Positions 32,351 to 40,459 of a stretch of 47,940 bases of DNA are shown in pieces (the stretch's first letter is position 1; each line of letters starts with the position of its first letter). The DNA is from Clostridia bacterium (GTDB taxonomy: Bacteria > Bacillota_A > Clostridia > Christensenellales > Aristaeellaceae). The DNA lies in contig JAFXMP010000142.1 in assembly GCA_017530275.1 (NCBI GenBank), positions 1 to 47,940 of the forward strand, in the 5' to 3' direction. The notes beneath the pieces were generated by a model. The model did no database searches, had not been told where the DNA came from, and saw nothing but the letters and a program-made list of their open reading frames with translations. Both the position numbers and the translations under genes were made by a program.

Positions 32351-32887
32351 TTATACTTCATTGCTGTTTCCCTTTTTATATACCAGCATGCCGTTCCCAT
32401 AGGGATCATCCTCCGCCCCGAATTCCTCCGAATCGAAGCTGTAGCCGTTCCTTTCAAGGACCCTTACGGAAGCGCCGTTCCCCCGCATGACCCGGCCGTA
32501 AAGCGCATGGGGCTGAAATGCGGAAGCGGCAAAGGCCGACATGGCTTTCACCAGTTCTTTCGCATATCCTTTTCCTCTGCATTCCCGGCAGATGACAAAA
32601 CCGATCTCCACTTCTCCCGGTTTTCCTTCCACTTCGTTGATACCGGTATCCCCGATCAATTCTCCCGTTTCTTTCAGCTCAACCGCCAATACATACGGCA
32701 GTTCTTTCCGGCTTACGCAAGCGGCAAAAAAATCGGAGGCTTCCTGCGCTTCCTTAAGGTCTTGATAGCTTTCGTTGGAGATCCATTTTTTCACTTCTTC
32801 GTCCAAATGAATCTCAAAGAGCCGTCCTGCGTCCTCCGTTTTAAATTTCCGCGCTCTCAAGCGTTCCGTTTCAAATATGTACTCCAT
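32351..32887 (-). CDS. GNAT-family N-acetyltransferase (RimJ/L-like)
   Basis: 178 residues. MEYIFETERLRARKF opens the fold; LIGDTGINE and VEIGFVICRECRGKGYAKELV contain the acetyl-CoA pyrophosphate loop (RGKGYA), and NGASVRVLERNGY is the typical last helix. RimJ/L-like members acetylate protein N-termini, small amines or drugs; the acceptor is not known. The start at 32887 fits the family; upstream in-frame ATGs at 32905 and 32938 are possible, the former having its own GGAGG. Confidence 0.88.
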   Translation of the reverse strand: MEYIFETERLRARKFKTEDAGRLFEIHLDEEVKKWISNESYQDLKEAQEASDFFAACVSRKELPYVLAVELKETGELIGDTGINEVEGKPGEVEIGFVICRECRGKGYAKELVKAMSAFAASAFQPHALYGRVMRGNGASVRVLERNGYSFDSEEFGAEDDPYGNGMLVYKKGNSNEV

Positions 32888-32945
32888 ACTGCCTCCATAT
32901 CCCATTGCATCCTCCGCTCGTTCCGCTTTGCGGACCATGCCCGTT

Positions 32946-33617
32946 TTACCACACGAACGGGATCACTTTATACCGTACCCGCTTCTTATATTCGGCGTAC
33001 CCATCCAGTCCGCCTTCCAGTACCTGTTCTTCGTTGCGGATGCGTTTGGCAATGATAGGGATATAGAGCAGCGTGATCGCAAAAGAAAGCACAGAGCCCA
33101 GCACCAGCGGCATGGACAGGAACAGGAGCAGCGTGGTCATGTACATCGGGTGCCGGACGATGCCGTAAAGCCCGGTGTCGATGACTTTCTGGTTTTCCTG
33201 CACCTCGATGGTCCGGGACAGCCATACATTTTCCCGCAGCACCTCGGCGTACAGAGCGTATGCAGCCAGGAAAACAGCAGCAGCAGCCCAGGAAACCCAT
33301 CCGGGCAGCACGATCCAGCGGAAGCGGAAGTTCAGCCCCGCAACGATAAACGCCGCGAGAAACATGAGCCCGCTGAGAACGATCACTGCTTTCTGCTCGA
33401 TTTCTTCTTCTTTCGCGTTCAGCCGTTTCCGCAGCAGCTCCGGAGATTTCCGCATCATGACCAGCCCGGCGATGAACATCGGGATGAATAGAATGCCAAT
33501 CAGCAGCCACGCCTGCCAGAACGCAAACGTCCCCGCGGGCGGGAACAGCAGCAGGCCCACAAGCAGCACGCCGCTGAAAAATTTGATCATCGCCTGCGCA
33601 AACAGTTTGGAATCCAT
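32946..33617 (-). CDS. Isoprenylcysteine/phospholipid methyltransferase-like membrane protein (ICMT family)
   Basis: 223 residues with five to six membrane segments. The SAM-binding C-terminal signature is clear: QKVIDTGLYGIVRHPMYMT followed by a hydrophobic helix and RNEEQVLEGGLDGYAEYKKRV. Bacterial members methylate small membrane-embedded substrates, largely undefined. AGGAGG lies six bases before the ATG at 33617. It is the first gene of the minus-strand accessory run. Confidence 0.88.
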   Translation of the reverse strand: MDSKLFAQAMIKFFSGVLLVGLLLFPPAGTFAFWQAWLLIGILFIPMFIAGLVMMRKSPELLRKRLNAKEEEIEQKAVIVLSGLMFLAAFIVAGLNFRFRWIVLPGWVSWAAAAVFLAAYALYAEVLRENVWLSRTIEVQENQKVIDTGLYGIVRHPMYMTTLLLFLSMPLVLGSVLSFAITLLYIPIIAKRIRNEEQVLEGGLDGYAEYKKRVRYKVIPFVW

Positions 33618-33666
33618 CTTATGCCTCCTGCTACTGTTTTGCCTGAGTAGATTCACTTTCACAAGC

Positions 33667-33675
33667 ATTATATCA
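33667..33675 (-). promoter_or_regulatory. Extended -10 promoter of the accessory run
   Basis: On the minus strand TGA followed by TATAAT (33667-33672), an extended -10 element; no good -35 box is visible 17 bases upstream. It is about 50 bases from the ICMT-like start. Confidence 0.5.
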
Positions 33676-33789
33676 CAGTTTTTCATCCTCGTCGCCTGCT
33701 TTGGACCTGTAAACCTGACTTTTCCAGTTTTTTCTGACTTAAAGTGTCCCTCAAGCAACAGAACAAATTGCTATCTGGAAAGAATCTGT

Positions 33790-33818
33790 TTGGCTTTCGT
33801 GGCGATTTGTGGTATGAT
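33790..33818 (+). promoter_or_regulatory. Promoter of the EamA/DnaD/DnaI genes
   Basis: TTGGCT (33790-33795), 17 bases ending TGTGG, TATGAT (33813-33818). Confidence 0.65.
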
Positions 33819-33902
33819 AGAGAAGGTGGAGGATCGGGCTTTTCCGACTGCCACAAATATGGAGCCGCCCGCTGCAGCGGCGCGTTTCCAAGCAGGGAAA
33901 GA

Positions 33903-34814
33903 ATGAATGAAAAACCAATGAAAAATGAACTGCGTTCCGCCGGTCTGCTGTTTCTCACCGCGGCCATTTGGGGCTTTGCCATGGCGGCACAGCGGGAAGG
34001 CAGCCGCTATTTGCAGCCCTTTACCTTCAACGCCTGCCGATTTACCCTGGGAGCCTTGATTTTGCTGCCTTTGATGCTGCGGGAGAACAGACGTGATCCC
34101 GTGCCATTTACCGGACGGCAGACCGTTTCCGGCGGGCTGCTGGGCGTGATCCTGTTTATCGCTTCCCTGCTCCAGCAGTCGGGCGTGGGAGAAGCCGGGG
34201 CAGGCAAGGCGGGGTTCCTGACCGCCTTGTACGTGGTATTGGTGCCGGTGCTGGGCGTGTTCTTAGGCAAAAAAACGCGGATCACTACCTGGCTGGCGCT
34301 TCTGCTGGCTCTGCCCGCCCTGTATCTATTGTGCGTGCCCCGGGACGAAGCTTTTTCCCTGGCCCCATGGGACGGGTTGCTGCTGGCAGGCGCGTTTTTC
34401 TGGGCTTCCCATATCCTGGCTACGGACCATTTTGTGAAATCCATCCCAGCCCTGCGGCTGTGCGTGATACAGTTTGTATTCGGCGCGGTGATGAATTGGC
34501 TATGCGCCCTGGCGTTTGAAACGGTAACAGGAGAAAACCTGCTCCATGCCCTGGTGCCGGTGGTTTACTGCGGGGTGATGTCCACGGGGGTGGGCTATTT
34601 GTGCCAGACGCTGGGGCAGAAGGGCACCCGGCCCGCCGTGGCGGCGCTGATCCTGTCCCTGGAATCGGTTTTCTGCGTGATTGCCGGAGCCCTGCTGCTG
34701 GGCGAAAGGATGGACGGGCGGGGCTATGCCGGATGCGCCTTGATGCTGGCGGCGGTGCTGCTGGCACAATTGGGCGCGCTGTTCATCCCTGAAAAGGAGG
34801 CAAAGCATGTTTGA
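33903..34814 (+). CDS. EamA-family (DMT superfamily) transporter
   Basis: 303 residues, ten predicted membrane segments in two EamA repeats. The first repeat starts LLFLTAAIWGFAMAAQREG and has FNACRFTLGALILLPLML; the second ends GTRPAVAALILSLESVFCV, then LLGERMDGRGYAGCALMLAAV, all typical of drug/metabolite transporters. The substrate cannot be deduced. The ATG at 33903 has AGGGAAAG close by; an ATG at 33918 is an alternative. The stop overlaps the DnaD-like gene by eight bases, an odd partner, probably only co-transcribed. Confidence 0.88.
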   Translation: MNEKPMKNELRSAGLLFLTAAIWGFAMAAQREGSRYLQPFTFNACRFTLGALILLPLMLRENRRDPVPFTGRQTVSGGLLGVILFIASLLQQSGVGEAGAGKAGFLTALYVVLVPVLGVFLGKKTRITTWLALLLALPALYLLCVPRDEAFSLAPWDGLLLAGAFFWASHILATDHFVKSIPALRLCVIQFVFGAVMNWLCALAFETVTGENLLHALVPVVYCGVMSTGVGYLCQTLGQKGTRPAVAALILSLESVFCVIAGALLLGERMDGRGYAGCALMLAAVLLAQLGALFIPEKEAKHV

Positions 34815-36267
34815 AATGGATCAGGAGGCCCGGCTCTTTGGCGTCACCGCCGTGGAAAACCGCTTTCTCCTGGATTATCTGCCCGCGGCCAAGGGCGATC
34901 AGGTGAAGGTGTATCTATGGGGGCTGTTTGCCTGCACCTGGAAGGGGCCGGATTATACCCTGGAAGAAATGGCGGCGGACCTGGACATGCCCAGGACGGA
35001 CATCGAAGCGGCCCTGCGGTACTGGGAACGGAGGGCATTGGTGTCCCGGATCAGCGATGACCCGCCTGTTTATCGCTTTTACTCACCCACCCAGCGCCAA
35101 ATGGCGCATCCGGCGGAGTTGCCGGTGGACATGGAATATATTTCCTTTTCAGAATGTGTGTACGCCGCATTTGGCGACAGGCGGAAGGTGAAACCCGCTG
35201 AAATCGCTCAAGCCTGGGAATGGGTACAGGACGTGGGCCTGAGCCAGGAAGCAGTGCTGATGCTGCTTCAGCACTGCATGGCTCTGCGCGGCGTGCAGTT
35301 TTCCTTTAAGGCGGCGGAAAAACTGGCTGTGGCCATGAAGGAAGCGGGCGTTACCGGGCCGGAGGACGCGGAAAGCTACTTGCTGCACAGTCAGGCTGTG
35401 CACGACGGAGCCAAAAAGGTGCTTTCCCGCATGTGCAAGCGCCGTGCTCCCACCGAGGATGAATTGGCCCTGTATGAAAAATGGACCGGGCAATGGGGTT
35501 TTGAGCTCCAGGCGGTGCTGGACGCTTGCCGGGAAACCACTGCAGCCGGGGAGCCTTCCTTTAAGTACTTGGACGGCATTCTCAAGCGTCAGCGCGAGGA
35601 GACGGATACACGCACGGGAGAAGGCATGGCCCAAAAGCTTGACCAGGAAAGGGAGGAACGGGAAAAAGCACAGGAGGTGTTTACCCATCTGGGCGTCAAA
35701 AGGTGGGTGCCAGCCGCTGTAAAGACCTACCGATCCATGTTGGAGACGCAGCCTCATGAGGTTCTGCTGCTGGCCGCGGATGAATGCTTCCGCCGCAACA
35801 AAAATAAGCTGGATGATCTGACTGCGCTGCTGGAAGCCTGGAAAAACCGGGGACTGACCACTGCAGAAGCAGTCCGCGAATATCTGGCGAAGTACCGGGT
35901 AGCAAACCAGGCTTTGGGAGAACTGTTTGAAGCCTGCGGACACAGCGGCCGGCCCACGGAGACGGACCGGAAGCTGTATGAGAAATGGAAAAGCTGGGGA
36001 TACGAAGGGGACCTGCTTGCCTGCGCCGCTGAGCTGGCCCGGAACGCGGAAGGCAGCAAAATCGCCTACCTGGATAAAGTACTGGAAACGTGGCACGACG
36101 CGGGAATCACCAGCGTAGAGCAGGCCCGGGGCAGGCGGAAAACGCAGGTTGGGACCAAAACAAAAACCGTAAGCGCCCAGCAGTACGGCCAGCGGCAGTA
36201 TTCGGAGGAAGATCTGCTGGCGGTATCCGACGATCTGATCGAGGAAGCGAGGAAGCAGCGTGGATAA
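34807..36267 (+). CDS. DnaD-domain primosomal/replication protein
   Basis: 486 residues. An N-terminal winged-helix part (about 1-110: VKVYLWGLFACTWKG, LEEMAADLDMP, ALRYWERRALVSR) is followed by two DnaD-type helical domains, about 195-265 ending YLDGILKRQ and about 378-445 ending YLDKVLETW. The YxxxILxxW-type ends are the DNA- and partner-binding motif. In low-GC Gram-positives such proteins open the origin and help load DnaC/DnaB helicase. AAAAGGAGG precedes the ATG. The next gene, the helicase loader, overlaps by eight bases, matching the usual DnaD/DnaI pairing. Confidence 0.87.
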   Translation: MFEMDQEARLFGVTAVENRFLLDYLPAAKGDQVKVYLWGLFACTWKGPDYTLEEMAADLDMPRTDIEAALRYWERRALVSRISDDPPVYRFYSPTQRQMAHPAELPVDMEYISFSECVYAAFGDRRKVKPAEIAQAWEWVQDVGLSQEAVLMLLQHCMALRGVQFSFKAAEKLAVAMKEAGVTGPEDAESYLLHSQAVHDGAKKVLSRMCKRRAPTEDELALYEKWTGQWGFELQAVLDACRETTAAGEPSFKYLDGILKRQREETDTRTGEGMAQKLDQEREEREKAQEVFTHLGVKRWVPAAVKTYRSMLETQPHEVLLLAADECFRRNKNKLDDLTALLEAWKNRGLTTAEAVREYLAKYRVANQALGELFEACGHSGRPTETDRKLYEKWKSWGYEGDLLACAAELARNAEGSKIAYLDKVLETWHDAGITSVEQARGRRKTQVGTKTKTVSAQQYGQRQYSEEDLLAVSDDLIEEARKQRG

Positions 36268-37228
36268 TCAGGCAATGGCCCGCGTGACGGAGGAATACGA
36301 ACGGCGGCAGCGGGAAAACCAGAAGGAAGAAGACAGGCGGCGGCAGGAGATCGCTCAAAAGCATCCCGACATAGAAAGGCTGCTGACGGAACGCCACCAG
36401 ATGATCCTGCGTTCGGTGCGCGGCGCTTTTTCCGGCGGCGCGCCGGCGGACCCGGAGCAAGCCATGGCGGAATACAACCGGAAAATCGCCGCGATGCTGA
36501 CGGAGAAGGGATATCCAAGAGATTATCTGTCTCCGGTGAGCGTTTGTCCCCTGTGCCGGGATACGGGTTATGTATATGAGGATTCGGTGCAGCGCCGCTG
36601 CGGATGCTTCCAGACGGTGTATCAGAGCGTACTGTCTGAAGCGGGACAGGAAGCGCGGGAAGAAGCGTCCTTTGCCCGGTTCGATGAATCCCGTTTTCCC
36701 GATACGCCCCTGCCGGGCACCGATGTGACCCAGCGGGAATACATGCGCGTGGTGCGGGATCGGTGCGCTCAATACGCCGCCGGGGTGCCGGATGGGAAGG
36801 TGAAAACCCTACTGCTCCACGGCGGAAGCGGGCTGGGGAAAACCTTCCTGCTGGGCTGCGTGGAAGCCGCTGTCCGGGAAAAAGGCGTGAATACCCTGTA
36901 TACCACGGCCTATGATCTGCTGAACGAATTGAGAAACGCCTTTTTCTCCCGAAGCGGAGATTCCGTTTCCGCATTTTTTGACGTGCCGCTGCTGCTGATC
37001 GATGATCTGGGCATGGAGCCGCTGATGGAAAACATTACGGTGGAGCAGATTTATAACCTGCTCAACGCCCGCCTGAGCCGGGGACTCTATACCGCCGTGA
37101 GCACCAATCTGAGCCGGGAGGAGCTGCGGACCCGGTATACCGAAAGGGTATCTTCCCGCCTGCTGGATACCCGAACGGGCATGGCGATCTTTTTTCAGGG
37201 CAGGGACATCCGCTTGGTACGCGAATGA
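36260..37228 (+). CDS. Helicase-loader ATPase (DnaI/DnaC-like)
   Basis: 322 residues. The N-terminal part is charged and helical (about 1-90), then a zinc-binding set CPLCRDTGYVYED and RRCGCF near 94-115, and an AAA+ core with Walker A HGGSGLGKTF near 190 and Walker B LLLIDDLGMEP near 245; STNLSREEL and RVSSRLLDTRTG are sensor and arginine-finger regions. It loads the replicative helicase onto DNA together with the DnaD protein. GTG start at 36260 inside the end of the dnaD-like gene. Confidence 0.9.
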   Translation: MDNQAMARVTEEYERRQRENQKEEDRRRQEIAQKHPDIERLLTERHQMILRSVRGAFSGGAPADPEQAMAEYNRKIAAMLTEKGYPRDYLSPVSVCPLCRDTGYVYEDSVQRRCGCFQTVYQSVLSEAGQEAREEASFARFDESRFPDTPLPGTDVTQREYMRVVRDRCAQYAAGVPDGKVKTLLLHGGSGLGKTFLLGCVEAAVREKGVNTLYTTAYDLLNELRNAFFSRSGDSVSAFFDVPLLLIDDLGMEPLMENITVEQIYNLLNARLSRGLYTAVSTNLSREELRTRYTERVSSRLLDTRTGMAIFFQGRDIRLVRE

Positions 37229-37323
37229 AATCACAGCAGGGAAACCTTTTTCGGCAATATGTGCACAGAGATTGTTCGTTCAAAGCGAAAAATATAGTAT
37301 ACTCCACACGGTTAAAGAACGTT

Positions 37324-37359
37324 AAAAAAACGGGGAAGCCTAATCCAACAGGCTCCCCC
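37324..37359 (-). terminator. Terminator of the deoD-DUF523 operon, overlapping its last codons
   Basis: On the minus strand GGGGAGCCT pairs with AGGCTTCCCC (one bulge) around GTTGGATT, followed by GTTTTTTT. The DUF523 stop TAG (37340-37342) lies inside the stem. Confidence 0.8.
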
Positions 37360-37774
37360 AATCGCTTTCTTCGGAAAGAACAATGATATGACGCTGTGAA
37401 AGCAGCTTAGCGGCGATTCCCTGTCCGGGAATCAGCGTGCCGGAAAAAGTGCCGTCGTATATTTCTTCCGCACCGCAGGAAGGGCTGCGGGCCTTGAGCA
37501 AGGCACAGTCGCAGTGCAGCAGAGCATAGAGGCGCAGCGCTTCAGCGGCGCCTTTTTCATATTCCGCGGTCACATCCTGGCCCAAGCGATTGATCACCCG
37601 GCCGTCCCGAATTTCCGCAGGGGGCCGGGGCGTGGGCAGGCCGCCCATCTGCTCCGGGCACATGGGGATCAGCTCGTGCTTTTCCGCAAGACACAGCACC
37701 CGGTCATTTTGTTTGCTTTGCCCATCGTACCGGCAGCACAGGCCCAGCAGGCAGGCGCTGACCAAGATCCTCAC
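37340..37774 (-). CDS. DUF523-family protein
   Basis: 144 residues. ILVSACLLGLCCRYDG, the CPEQMGGLPTPRPPAEI block and KARSPSCGAEEIYDG are the invariant parts of the DUF523 family, whose several cysteines suggest metal or redox chemistry; function is unknown. It begins with GTG whose bases overlap the TGA stop of deoD (GTGA), so it depends on translation of deoD. Ends in its own terminator. Confidence 0.9.
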   Translation of the reverse strand: MRILVSACLLGLCCRYDGQSKQNDRVLCLAEKHELIPMCPEQMGGLPTPRPPAEIRDGRVINRLGQDVTAEYEKGAAEALRLYALLHCDCALLKARSPSCGAEEIYDGTFSGTLIPGQGIAAKLLSQRHIIVLSEESDWGSLLD

Positions 37775-38475
37775 GCGATTTCCAGCGCGATTTCCATCAT
37801 TTGCGTGAAGGTTTCGCGCACCTCCTGGGCGGTCAGGCTTTCGCCGGTGAACACGTTATCGGAGATGGAGAGCAGCGCCAGGGCGTTCTTGCCCGCCCGG
37901 GCGGCGTTCAGGTACAGGGCGTAGGCTTCCATTTCCACGCACAGCACGCCCAAATCCTTGAGGATAGCGGCAGGCTTGGGCTCGCTTTGGTCGTAGAACG
38001 TATCGGTGGAATACACGGGCCCCACCGGCATTTCCACGCCCATCTTCCGCGCCGCAGCCACGGCCTTTTCCAGCAGCTCGAAGGAGCAGCAGGGGCCTAA
38101 ATTGCCCTTGAAGCCAAACTGGGCCCCGTAATTGGAATTGGAATAGGCGCTCATGCCCGCCACCACGCTGCGCAGGTGCAGCTTGGGGGAGATCATGCCG
38201 CCGGAACCCACGCGGATAATGTTCTGCACGTCATAATGGTTGAACAGCTCATAGGAATAAATGCCGATGGATGGCATGCCCATGCCGCTGGCCATGACGG
38301 ATACGGGCTTACCCTTGTATTCGCCGGTGTAGCCCTGGATGCCGCGCACGTTGTTTACCAGCCGGGCGTTGGTGAGATAATTGTCCACGATGAATTTGGC
38401 CCGCAAAGGATCGCCGGGCATGAGTACGGTGGGGGCGAAATCGTCCTTCTGGGCGCTGTTGTGCAGGGTGGGCAT
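37771..38475 (-). CDS. deoD: Purine-nucleoside phosphorylase, DeoD type
   Basis: 234 residues, like E. coli DeoD (239). VLMPGDPLRAKFIVDNYL carries the phosphate-binding segment, NNVRGIQGYTGEYKGKPVSVM and SGMGMPSIGIYSYELFN follow, then RVGSGGMI, GVLCVEMEAYALY (nucleoside-binding Glu) and SISDNVFTGE with the catalytic Asp. It cleaves purine (deoxy)nucleosides with phosphate to base and (deoxy)ribose 1-phosphate. AAAGGAGG precedes the ATG at 38475; the frame runs on to 38607 without a site. Own promoter (38519-38547). Confidence 0.95.
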   Translation of the reverse strand: MPTLHNSAQKDDFAPTVLMPGDPLRAKFIVDNYLTNARLVNNVRGIQGYTGEYKGKPVSVMASGMGMPSIGIYSYELFNHYDVQNIIRVGSGGMISPKLHLRSVVAGMSAYSNSNYGAQFGFKGNLGPCCSFELLEKAVAAARKMGVEMPVGPVYSTDTFYDQSEPKPAAILKDLGVLCVEMEAYALYLNAARAGKNALALLSISDNVFTGESLTAQEVRETFTQMMEIALEIA

Positions 38476-38518
38476 GAAAAGACCTCCTTTTGAAATACGG
38501 TCATCGTTGCTGGTATCC

Positions 38519-38547
38519 ATTATATACCGGAACCGGCGTTTCCGCAA
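38519..38547 (-). promoter_or_regulatory. deoD promoter
   Basis: On the minus strand TTGCGG (38542-38547), 17 bases, TATAAT (38519-38524). The spacer contains the palindrome CCGGTTCCGG-like CCGGAACCGG (38528-38537), a possible operator. Confidence 0.7.
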
Positions 38548-38561
38548 GGCGTTTCCATCGT

Positions 38562-39353
38562 TCAGAAGAATTCGTCCAGCAGGAGATAATAGCGCATTTT
38601 GTCCCAATCCGGCGTGATGCCCAAATAATCGAACAGCTTTTCCGGCTGGAAGCCTGGGATCGTATGATCATAGGTGCCGTCGGTATTGTGCCTCAGGCTG
38701 CGGAAGCACAGGGACAGGTCCCGCCACCTGTCGGCGATCCCGGCGTCGCCAAGGTCGATAAAGCCGCTGACCTTGTTTTCGGAAAAGAAAATGTTGGGCA
38801 GGCAGCAGTCCCCGTGGGAAAAGGCGGGTTCGAGAGGCGGCTTGTTGCTTTCCAGCCAGAGCAGCAGCGCTTCCGGGTTTTTGAAGCCGCCAGGCCCGAA
38901 AGTTTCAGGCTCGCAGCGGGAAAAACCCACCAGTCCGTTTTCTAAGCTGTACCGGGCGTGGCTGAGTTCATCGTCCAGGGAACGGCTTTGAGGGCAATCT
39001 GTCCAATCCACTTGCCAAAGCATGTGCAGCGCGTCCGCAAGCAGAGATAACAGCAGGTCCGGCTGTGCCAGATAGCTTTTATCGCAGGCCATTTTGCCGG
39101 TCACCCGAGTCATGAGCAGGTATTCCCTTTCCCCATCCGTTTCAAAATGGAGTACCCGAGGGGCGGGCAGTTTTCCTTCCAGCCATTGCATCACCCGCAC
39201 CATGCCGGGGGTGAGCATGCTGGGTTTGCTGATCTTCAGGACCATTTCAGGGAACAAAAGCACTTGGGAGCCGGACATGCCCGTGCCATCCACGGTATAG
39301 GGCTGGCTCTGGATCAACCCTCGAATGCTGTTGGGAATTTGCGGATGTTCCAT
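38562..39353 (-). CDS. APH(3')-like aminoglycoside phosphotransferase
   Basis: 263 residues, the length of APH(3')-III. VLKISKP carries the ATP-binding lysine, AFSHGDCCLPNIFF the catalytic loop HGDxxxxN, SGFIDLGDAGIADRWRDLSL the metal-binding DxG, and the C-terminus YYLLLDEFF matches the drug-binding end of APH(3') enzymes. The family phosphorylates the 3'-hydroxyl of kanamycin-type drugs; chromosomal relatives may use other substrates. Ribosome site AGGAGAG. It starts two bases after the stop of the kinase-dUTPase gene, so the two are co-transcribed. Confidence 0.85.
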   Translation of the reverse strand: MEHPQIPNSIRGLIQSQPYTVDGTGMSGSQVLLFPEMVLKISKPSMLTPGMVRVMQWLEGKLPAPRVLHFETDGEREYLLMTRVTGKMACDKSYLAQPDLLLSLLADALHMLWQVDWTDCPQSRSLDDELSHARYSLENGLVGFSRCEPETFGPGGFKNPEALLLWLESNKPPLEPAFSHGDCCLPNIFFSENKVSGFIDLGDAGIADRWRDLSLCFRSLRHNTDGTYDHTIPGFQPEKLFDYLGITPDWDKMRYYLLLDEFF

Positions 39354-39355
39354 TT

Positions 39356-40330
39356 TTACTTCTCTCCTGTGGATCCTAAGCCGCCCCGATCCGGCGCGGT
39401 CAGCAATTCAACTGTTTCCAGCTTTACGTCCGGCATTTTTTTCATCAGCCGGAACTGGCAGATGCGGTCTCCCTTCTCAATATGCGTGTCCCGCATGGCC
39501 AACGCGGAAAAGTGCCAGATATCGCCGTCTCCGCAGTAGCTTTCGTCGATCACGCCCATGCCGTTGGTCGGGATCACGCCCCATTTTTTGAAGGTGGAGG
39601 AACGGGACAGCAAATGGGCCTCGTACCCTTCCGGCAGCTTCATGGATACGCCAAGAGAAATGAGCCGGTACTCTCCGGCTTTCAGGTCCACGGTCTCCGC
39701 TGCCCGCAAATCGATCCAATCCCCCTGGGGCAGCTTTTCAAGGGGCGGGATGTCCGCGTGATAGCGGACCTGGATGGTCAAGGGAGTGGTTTCCTGCATG
39801 GCAATCACCTTTTCATACGTGTTTTTGATCGCTTGGATGTTTTCTTCCATAGAGTTTTCCGCATTCAGCCGCAAAATAGGACAGGAAAGGCGCGGAAGAC
39901 CTTCCTCCACCATATCCTCCGTGCGGTCTGCCACTGTGGCGCGGAAGCGCTGCTGCTGGGCGTACATGTCCCCGCCGGGCAGCACGCGGCTGCCGAACTT
40001 GTCGAGTTCCCGCCCTTCGATGCGCCGCATGCGGGTTTCTTTCGACGCGGACAGCACCACGGCCAGGGCATAAAAGGCATTGATTTCTTCTCCCCAATCG
40101 GCGCGAACAGAGGCAAGAACAAAGCGGGGACAGCGCCGGATGTCGGCAAGCATCAGGTCCCGTACTTCCTCCTTGGTGCGGCTGGAGGTATAGGGAACGG
40201 CGGCGTCCCGGAAATAATAATCTTCCAAGTCCATGCGAAGATAACCCAATTCCTGGGCCAGAATCCGCGTCAGGGTAGATTTGCCGCAGCCGTTCAGGCC
40301 GCAAATGACGATGCCAAAGCACTGTGCCAT
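39356..40330 (-). CDS. Fusion of a P-loop nucleoside/nucleotide kinase-like domain and dUTPase
   Basis: 324 residues. Residues 1-175 form a small P-loop kinase-like domain: Walker [10 protein letters not shown] at 11-19, [10 protein letters not shown], and a lid-like basic stretch [13 protein letters not shown]. Residues 187-324 are a complete trimeric-type dUTPase: motif 1 DWIDLRAAE, motif 2 LSRSS, motif 3 [11 protein letters not shown] with the catalytic Asp, motif 4 RICQFRL, motif 5 DRGGLGSTG. It would hydrolyse dUTP to dUMP; the kinase substrate is unknown. An internal ATG at 39799 (residue 178) is preceded by AAAAGGTGAT, so a free dUTPase could also be made. The start at 40330 has GGAG nine bases upstream. 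Confidence 0.88.
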   Translation of the reverse strand: MAQCFGIVICGLNGCGKSTLTRILAQELGYLRMDLEDYYFRDAAVPYTSSRTKEEVRDLMLADIRRCPRFVLASVRADWGEEINAFYALAVVLSASKETRMRRIEGRELDKFGSRVLPGGDMYAQQQRFRATVADRTEDMVEEGLPRLSCPILRLNAENSMEENIQAIKNTYEKVIAMQETTPLTIQVRYHADIPPLEKLPQGDWIDLRAAETVDLKAGEYRLISLGVSMKLPEGYEAHLLSRSSTFKKWGVIPTNGMGVIDESYCGDGDIWHFSALAMRDTHIEKGDRICQFRLMKKMPDVKLETVELLTAPDRGGLGSTGEK

Positions 40331-40404
40331 ATTTCTTTGCTCCAGTGGGAAATTGTTAGATAGAGGAAGGAAGAAGCATCCACGATAGCTTTCTCGGATG
40401 GGGG

Positions 40405-40450
40405 TCTGGGGGAAACCGCTCTTTGGCTGCAAAGAGCGGTTTCCCCCAGA
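40405..40450. repeat. Perfect 20-bp hairpin between yfbR and the kinase-dUTPase gene
   Basis: Bases 40405-40424 (beginning TCTGGGGGAAACC) and 40431-40450 are exact reverse complements with a six-base loop, GGCTGC. No T run follows on either strand within ten bases, so it is unlikely to be a normal terminator. It may set mRNA stability or processing between the two genes. Confidence 0.7.
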
Positions 40451-40459
40451 AAATTTCCA

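Noticed and set aside
28652..33617. Integron or transposon carrying resistance genes
   Set aside because: No integrase, transposase, attC-like site or terminal repeat was found around the CAT-like and ANT-like genes.
37260..37310. Plus-strand promoter-like TTGTTC/TATACT after the helicase-loader gene
   Set aside because: Spacing is poor and no plus-strand gene follows; it would only run antisense into DUF523.
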